In this document: in pieces, positions 6,440 to 10,960 of the stretch
Layout: the number at the start of each line of letters is the position of its first letter
Numbering within the stretch: the first letter of the stretch is position 1
Assembly (NCBI GenBank): GCA_030638765.1
Contig: DAOWDZ010000164.1
Span: forward strand, 1 to 10,960
DNA: 10,960 nt
Direction: 5' to 3'
Source: Desulfocapsa sp.
Lineage (GTDB): Bacteria; Desulfobacterota; Desulfobulbia; Desulfobulbales; Desulfocapsaceae
Position numbers and translations under genes: made by a program
Notes under the pieces: generated by a model
What the model was told of the DNA's origin: nothing
Databases searched by the model: none
Seen by the model: only the letters and a program-made list of their open reading frames with translations

Positions 6440-9055
6440 ATGTGGTTCAGGAACCGAAAATTGATTAAAATGCATCTGTCAAAAAATACTCGAATCAACA
6501 TGAGCGATAAAAACAAAGCCATTATCACTGTCGGGTTATCAATCGTTATACTTGCCGGAATTTTTTTATATAATGGCATCACCCGATATAACACCTTGAT
6601 GCAGCAGTCCATTGCCCAAGTGGATAAACGTTTTCGCGCTCATATTAAAGACTTGAAAAAATACTCTTTCAGTCCCTATGCAGCCAGAATCGACAATATT
6701 ATTCGGCTGGAAAGTGAAATGGTTGCTGCCTTTGCTAAGCGTAATCGTGAGATTTTACACAGCACGACTCTACCAGTCTATGAAGCTCTTAAGAGAGAAA
6801 ATCCTTCTTTCAAGGTGATGCATTTTCATCTTCCAGATGGCACAACCTTCCTGCGCATGCATAATCCCGGTTTTTTTGGGGATAATCTGCGGAATATTCG
6901 CCCAATTATCGAAGATGTCAGTAAGACCAAAACGCCGCGCTCCGGGTTTGAGATCGGCCGCCATGGGCCATATTACCGGATAGTTCAGCCTGTCTTTTTT
7001 GAAGATAACTTTATTGGAGTTCTGGAATTTGGAATTAAGGTGCATCAGCTACTGGAGGCTGCTCAAAGTAACCTGTCCGACAAGTCTACTACATATTTTC
7101 TGGAAACCGAATGGCAGAAGGTTAATCATGAGACGAAACACTTTACGATGAAACGATTTGAGGAATTTGTCCTGAATACCCATAACGATCCCTTTTACCT
7201 CAATCTCCCTTCAAAAATTAATTTCAGAAATCATTTCAATCGTATTGAATTGGACGACAGAGTATATATCCTGCACAGTCAACCTGTTTTGAGAAATTAT
7301 AGTCAAGAGGTGCTTGGTGGTATAGTAGTTCCACAGGATATCACCCACTTGATTCAGGAGAAAAACAGATTTGTTCTACAAATGACTATTCTAGTTCTTT
7401 TACTGACTGTTCTGAGTCTCTCCATTCTTTATATAAGCTTTAATAATCTTGTAAGAATCCTTGAGAAATCCAAAGAAAAGCTAAAGGATTCTGTTAATGC
7501 ATTAACCACAGAGGTTAAGGAGCGTGAGAAGGCTGAAGACAGGGCCCTCGAAGCTCAGACTGAATGGGAAAAAACATTTAATGTAATGGATACTATGATC
7601 ACTATCCAGGACAGAGATATGTTTATAGTCCGAGCCAACAAAACGGCAGAGGATTTTTTTGAGGTAGGACGGGGAGGCCTTAACGGCAAAAAATGCCATG
7701 AAGTTTTCCGAGGAAGTTCACACCCCTGCTCTAAATGTCCCGGGCTTGATACACTTCAGGACATTCAAAATCATTCAGAAATAATCGACCATAAAGAGTT
7801 AAAAAAGATTTTCCAAGTATCATCCGCCCCTCTTTTCAATAAAAACAATGAAATACGGCACATCGTCCACGTTGCCAGAGACATCACTAAACAGAAAGAA
7901 TTGGAGCAAGAACTCTTTCAGGCTCACAAGATGGAGGCAATCGGCACCCTGGCGGGTGGTATAGCACATGATTTCAACAATATCCTTTCTGCTATCATTG
8001 GATTTACCGAATTAGCAAAAACAAAAACAGATAAGGACAGCAAAATTGCAGTAAATCTGGCCGAGGTGCTGCGAGCGTCAAACAGGGCAACAGAACTAGT
8101 CAAACAGATCCTGACCATCAGCCGTAAAGGAAGTGGTCAAAAACGTAATGCGCTACAGCCGTATCCCATAGTCAATGAGGCCCTAAAACTGATACGGGCT
8201 TCTATACCCACAACTATGGACATCCAAGCAGATATCGATCCTAAGTGCGGATTTATTCTGGCTGACCCCACCAATGTTCATCAAATTGTGATCAACCTCT
8301 GCACAAATGCCTTGCATGCCACAGAAGAGGAGACCGGAATTATAAAGATCAGCCTGCTGGATAGAGAAGTAGGGCCTGATGAGATACCGGAGCATCTCAA
8401 CATTTCAGCCGGGTCGTTTATTGAACTTTCCGTGACTGACAAAGGTTGCGGTATGGATGAGAAAACACAGAAACGGATCTTTGAACCCTATTTTACCACA
8501 AAAAAAATGGGGAAAGGAACTGGACTTGGCCTGTCTGTAGTCTTTGGTATTGTACAGGATCTTGAAGGAGTGATCACGGTTGAGAGTACACTTGGCGAAG
8601 GAACGACCTTTCATGTCTTGTTTCCGAAAATACAGGATGAGAAAAGGCCTGTCCAGATTGAAGTAAAAGAATCATTGAAGAAAGGTACGGAGAGAATACT
8701 GATCGTTGACGATGAAAGTCTCATTGTTGCCTTACAAGAGGCAATTCTTTCCCCTTTTGGCTATAAGATTACGGCAAAGACTAGCAGTGAGGAGATACTT
8801 GCAGTGTTCAAAGACAACCCTAACAACTTTGACCTTCTGATAACTGACCAGACAATGCCTGGATTGTCAGGAGTTCAGCTTGCCAGAGAAATACTGCGTA
8901 TCCGGCCTGATATGCCTATTATTGTTTGTACCGGCTATAGTGCAACACTTACTGAAAAGAGCGCAATGGAGATAGGTATCAAAAAATATCTCACTAAACC
9001 GGTGGAGCAGAAAGAGCTGGTGAGAAGCGTCAGGAATGTATTGGATCAAAAATAG
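6440..9055 (+). CDS. Hybrid sensor histidine kinase: Cache-like sensor, PAS, HisKA, HATPase, REC
   Basis: Order of parts in the 871 residues: membrane segment about 27-46; Cache-like periplasmic sensor to about 305, collinear with that of the preceding gene (FAKRNRE, FLRMHNPGFFGDNLRNIRP, IGVLEFGIK); second membrane segment 311-335; coiled coil; PAS about 372-495 with a CHEVFRG...PCSKCP cluster (C419, C430, C433); HisKA with H510 in GGIAHDFNNIL; HATPase with N-box N623, VTDKGCGMD, FEPYFTTK and GKGTGLGLS; receiver about 752-870 with D757, D758, phospho-acceptor D803 and K853. The GGIAHDFNNIL box belongs to the NtrB-like kinase class. All residues needed for activity are present. No output regulator lies beside it, so phosphate probably passes to a distant partner. 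The start is uncertain: ATGs at 6440, 6470 and 6500 are in frame, none with a good ribosome site, and 6500 would give an N-terminus like that of the paralogue. Confidence 0.93.
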   Translation: MWFRNRKLIKMHLSKNTRINMSDKNKAIITVGLSIVILAGIFLYNGITRYNTLMQQSIAQVDKRFRAHIKDLKKYSFSPYAARIDNIIRLESEMVAAFAKRNREILHSTTLPVYEALKRENPSFKVMHFHLPDGTTFLRMHNPGFFGDNLRNIRPIIEDVSKTKTPRSGFEIGRHGPYYRIVQPVFFEDNFIGVLEFGIKVHQLLEAAQSNLSDKSTTYFLETEWQKVNHETKHFTMKRFEEFVLNTHNDPFYLNLPSKINFRNHFNRIELDDRVYILHSQPVLRNYSQEVLGGIVVPQDITHLIQEKNRFVLQMTILVLLLTVLSLSILYISFNNLVRILEKSKEKLKDSVNALTTEVKEREKAEDRALEAQTEWEKTFNVMDTMITIQDRDMFIVRANKTAEDFFEVGRGGLNGKKCHEVFRGSSHPCSKCPGLDTLQDIQNHSEIIDHKELKKIFQVSSAPLFNKNNEIRHIVHVARDITKQKELEQELFQAHKMEAIGTLAGGIAHDFNNILSAIIGFTELAKTKTDKDSKIAVNLAEVLRASNRATELVKQILTISRKGSGQKRNALQPYPIVNEALKLIRASIPTTMDIQADIDPKCGFILADPTNVHQIVINLCTNALHATEEETGIIKISLLDREVGPDEIPEHLNISAGSFIELSVTDKGCGMDEKTQKRIFEPYFTTKKMGKGTGLGLSVVFGIVQDLEGVITVESTLGEGTTFHVLFPKIQDEKRPVQIEVKESLKKGTERILIVDDESLIVALQEAILSPFGYKITAKTSSEEILAVFKDNPNNFDLLITDQTMPGLSGVQLAREILRIRPDMPIIVCTGYSATLTEKSAMEIGIKKYLTKPVEQKELVRSVRNVLDQK

Positions 9056-9087
9056 AATATAACCAAGATACTTACCCTACCAATGGC

Positions 9088-9112
9088 ATTGATATATGAA
9101 TTAAATATCAAT
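9088..9112. repeat. 8-bp inverted repeat upstream of the zinc/HU-like gene
   Basis: ATTGATAT (9088-9095) and ATATCAAT (9105-9112) are perfect inverted repeats with a 9-nt AT-rich spacer. They lie 30-54 nt before the ATG at 9142, in a spacer that otherwise shows nothing. The position suits an operator. There is no following T-run and the stem has only two G-C pairs, so a terminator for the kinase gene is unlikely. AT-richness makes chance occurrence plausible. Confidence 0.25.
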
Positions 9113-9141
9113 AAATTTAGAAATCTTACTTTCTGGCCACC

Positions 9142-9525
9142 ATGAGAAACTCCAATCCACGTCCCTGTCCCGGTTGTAATGGCACTGGCCAAATGACCTG
9201 GTTTGGAGGTGTCAGCCGATTCCAATTCTCTTACACAGATTGTCCTGAATGTAATGGTGTTGGTTTTTTAGACACGGAGCGTGGTGGTGACTACCTGCAA
9301 CCATCAACGCTCACAATAAACAGTAGTCTGACGACCTCTCAGGCTGATAATTTCCTTAAAGCACTGGCACAAATTTTATCAGAAACTCTTTCACAGAACA
9401 AAAAAATCCAGCTTAGAGGATTTGGCAGCTTTTCCTGTTCAGCTTCAGCCTCATCACAACAAAAAAACATCCATTTTTCTCCTTCAAAAAAACTCCTGCA
9501 AAAACTGAATCCACCTACAAATTGA
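9142..9525 (+). CDS. Small fusion of DnaJ-type CxxCxGxG zinc motifs with an HU/IHF-like domain lacking the DNA arm
   Basis: The 127 residues split in two. Residues 9-16 (CPGCNGTG) and 34-41 (CPECNGVG) are two CxxCxGxG motifs like those of the DnaJ cysteine-rich domain. Together they can supply one four-Cys zinc site (C9, C12, C34, C37). Residues 63-124 follow the HU fold: LTTSQADNFLKALAQILSET matches helix 2 of HU, and KKIQLRGFGSF (87-97) matches the HU signature K-x-x-L-x-GFG-x-F. HFSPSKKLLQKLN (111-123) matches the end, F-x-PGK-x-L-K-x-x-V. The usual arm with the conserved NP is missing: only about 12 Ser/Gln-rich residues lie between. HU helix 1 is also absent, the zinc part taking its place. 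Function is unknown, with nucleic-acid or protein binding possible. No Shine-Dalgarno precedes the ATG, but it is the only sensible start. Confidence 0.75.
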   Translation: MRNSNPRPCPGCNGTGQMTWFGGVSRFQFSYTDCPECNGVGFLDTERGGDYLQPSTLTINSSLTTSQADNFLKALAQILSETLSQNKKIQLRGFGSFSCSASASSQQKNIHFSPSKKLLQKLNPPTN

Positions 9526-9628
9526 CATATTATACAATTGATTCCCATGTCAGGAATTTTTCTTGATTTTATGTAAACCGAGCCATATACTTCAAAAACA
9601 TTCACTAACCCAATCAGGAGACTCCACC

Positions 9629-9814
9629 ATGTGGCACATCGATGTTGACCAGGAAAAATGTAACGGCTGTAATGAATGTGTTGATGGCTGCCCTGGAGAA
9701 GTCTATGAACTCATTGAAAATAAAGCCACTCCTGTAAACGTTGAAGAATGCCATGGATGTTTTACCTGTGTGGAACTCTGCGATGAAGATGCCATTGTCG
9801 TTGAAGACAGGTAA
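9629..9814 (+). CDS. Small acidic 2[4Fe-4S] ferredoxin
   Basis: The 61-residue protein has two full cluster motifs: C11-x2-C14-x2-C17-x3-C21-P and C41-x2-C44-x2-C47-x3-C51, so it should bind two [4Fe-4S] clusters and carry electrons in the cytosol. The second motif is followed by Asp (D52) where Pro is usual. There are 16 Asp/Glu against three Lys/Arg, typical of low-potential ferredoxins of anaerobes. The start at 9629 is chosen because AGGAG (9616-9620) lies 8 nt before it. The frame stays open upstream to an ATG at 9563, but those 22 residues do not look like ferredoxin. The gene stands 103 nt after the zinc/HU-like gene and 102 nt before a permease-like gene. Its redox partners cannot be read from the context. 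Confidence 0.92.
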   Translation: MWHIDVDQEKCNGCNECVDGCPGEVYELIENKATPVNVEECHGCFTCVELCDEDAIVVEDR

Positions 9815-9916
9815 AAGCCTCATTTTTAAAATTCCCCCTTCCTGACAGTACCACATCGCGGTATCGTGATTATAGTATCCATTATCAATGAGACATAGCA
9901 AAGGTGGAAATTATAC

Positions 9917-10960
9917 ATGAAATACTCTGCGTTACTTTCATTTGCCCTTGGAGCAGGCTGGTTACTTTCTCCTGAATCACTTGTAATTGCAGGAAACTCT
10001 GCAGGAAACATGGGCTGGTTTACACTCCCGGTTCTGGCTATTGCGGCTCTTCTTTTGGGAAGTACCGGAAAACTTCTGCAACATTCGCGGCTTCCCGACC
10101 ATGCTGGCAGAGAATTTAAAATACTCACAGATCTTACAGGTACAATTCCAGCAGTGACTCTAATACTTGTCTCCTGCATTCCCCTTACTGTTCTTGCAGC
10201 GACAGCACTTCTGGTCACTTCTGGATATACATTCAACGAAGTTTTCCTGTACTGGTTTCCCAATTTTGGTTTTTCTTTTTTACTTCTGGGATTGCTCACT
10301 GTTCTGCAGTTCTTTCCCGATAAAATAGTATTTAAAGTACAAATTGGATTTGTAAGCATTGCAGTACTTGGCTTATTTTTCCTGGCTTTAGCTGGAATTA
10401 CTGCTGGTGAAAAACCAGTTATTGACACCCTGCAACAACCTGTAAATGTTTCTTCGACAGCAGCGGCCGTTTTGATTCTTCTCTTTGCCGGCAGTACACT
10501 CACAACTAACAATAAGCGTCCCTTTTTGATTCCCATTGCCGGTTTTGTTATTTTCTGCCTCTGGATTAGCACATCTCTTCTCTATGTAAATCCGGAACGT
10601 CTTGCATCGTCAACCATTCCCTACATGACGGCAGCACGTAAAATCATGGGAGATCCCGGGCGACAGATAATGGGCATTGTGGTTATCAGCGGAACCTGTG
10701 CGGCCCTAACCTCCCTGTTGATACTCTGCAGAAGAATGCTTGGTAACTGCAGACAAACAGAAGATGGGAAAGCCCTTTTATCAGTCAAAAAACAACGATG
10801 GCTGTTTCCGCCACTGATTGCCGTTGCCACAGGAATCTTAATGGCAAGAGGTCTTGCAGGAGATGAATTACTTGAAACACTTCTTCGTGGTGCACTGATC
10901 CTCTGGCTTTTGTATCACAGCCTGCTCTGTCTCTCTGCCCTTTTTATGATAAAAAAACAA
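9917..10960 (+). CDS. Multi-pass membrane protein resembling APC-superfamily permeases (3' end outside window)
   Basis: The frame starts at ATG 9917, with AAGGTGG (9901-9907) 9 nt upstream, and stays open for 348 codons to the last base, so the gene is cut by the window edge. About ten hydrophobic segments are visible, including near residues 3-17, 33-49, 77-100, 111-132, 141-161, 185-199, 204-224, 250-270, 292-308 and 320-345. The opening ALGAGWLLSPESL resembles the unwound first helix (GxGxx) of APC amino-acid transporters. IPYMTAARKIMGDPGRQIMGIVVISG, around residues 235-260, followed by a LILCRRML stretch, resembles the helix 8 region of that superfamily. Charged residues are few and lie in loops. 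Substrate is unknown, with amino acids or amines plausible for the fold. No antisense gene is credible here even though a long opposite frame is open. Confidence 0.6.
   Translation, partial: MKYSALLSFALGAGWLLSPESLVIAGNSAGNMGWFTLPVLAIAALLLGSTGKLLQHSRLPDHAGREFKILTDLTGTIPAVTLILVSCIPLTVLAATALLVTSGYTFNEVFLYWFPNFGFSFLLLGLLTVLQFFPDKIVFKVQIGFVSIAVLGLFFLALAGITAGEKPVIDTLQQPVNVSSTAAAVLILLFAGSTLTTNNKRPFLIPIAGFVIFCLWISTSLLYVNPERLASSTIPYMTAARKIMGDPGRQIMGIVVISGTCAALTSLLILCRRMLGNCRQTEDGKALLSVKKQRWLFPPLIAVATGILMARGLAGDELLETLLRGALILWLLYHSLLCLSALFMIKKQ

Noticed and set aside
6097..6612. 171-codon - strand ORF across the junction of the two sensor genes
   Set aside because: It is antisense to the conserved Cys module and to the kinase N-terminus, both of which are clearly coding on the + strand.
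9136..9144. GCCACCATG (Kozak-like) at the start of the zinc/HU-like gene
   Set aside because: Kozak context has no meaning in bacteria. A similar CCACCATG before the ferredoxin is taken as coincidence.
9522..9550. TTGACA at 9522-9527 as the -35 of a ferredoxin promoter
   Set aside because: No acceptable -10 box lies 16-18 nt downstream. The nearby TATTATAC is directly adjacent instead.
9855..9875. Possible hairpin in the spacer after the ferredoxin gene (CACATCGCGGTATCGTG)
   Set aside because: Only three outer pairs form before mismatches, and there is no T-run.
9826..10572. 248-codon - strand ORF opposite the permease-like gene
   Set aside because: The + strand frame has a ribosome site and regular hydrophobic helices. 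The opposite frame gives a basic, pattern-free sequence.

Overview
The window looks like a chromosomal stretch of a Gram-negative, motile anaerobe, most likely a Desulfobacterota (former Deltaproteobacteria) member of the Desulfobulbales kind. This placement is inference. It rests on a C-terminal CxxCKKIR...CPxC tail seen on many deltaproteobacterial signalling proteins, an NtrB-like hybrid histidine kinase with a Cys-bearing PAS domain, a very acidic 2[4Fe-4S] ferredoxin, a FliK-like protein and moderate GC. No tRNA, rRNA, CRISPR array, insertion sequence or clear intrinsic terminator was seen.

Layout. Positions 1-108 hold the end of a + strand gene, possibly a UbiE-type methyltransferase. 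It converges on a - strand FliK-like gene (113-1582). A 142-bp divergent spacer follows. Then come three + strand genes that may form one operon: a NYN nuclease fused to a cold-shock-like domain (1725-2498), a metallophosphoesterase of the MPPED type overlapping it by 4 nt (2495-3124), and, 62 nt on, a HerA/YjgR-like ATPase (3187-4686).

Positions 4687-5139 have no confident large gene, only a short ORF with a very strong Shine-Dalgarno (5042-5128). Two tandem genes with collinear, clearly paralogous Cache-like periplasmic sensors follow. The first (5140-6399) has no kinase and ends in a four-Cys module. The second (6440-9055) is a full hybrid histidine kinase (sensor, PAS, HisKA, HATPase, REC). 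They probably act as a sensory pair.

The last part holds a small protein that joins two DnaJ-type CxxCxGxG zinc motifs to an HU-like domain lacking the DNA-binding arm (9142-9525). After it come a 61-residue ferredoxin (9629-9814) and a multi-pass membrane protein resembling APC-superfamily permeases, which runs off the end (9917-10960).

The most unusual items are the zinc-ribbon/arm-less HU fusion, the NYN-CSD plus phosphoesterase plus HerA-like ATPase cluster, and the leader ORF or frameshift before the first sensor gene.
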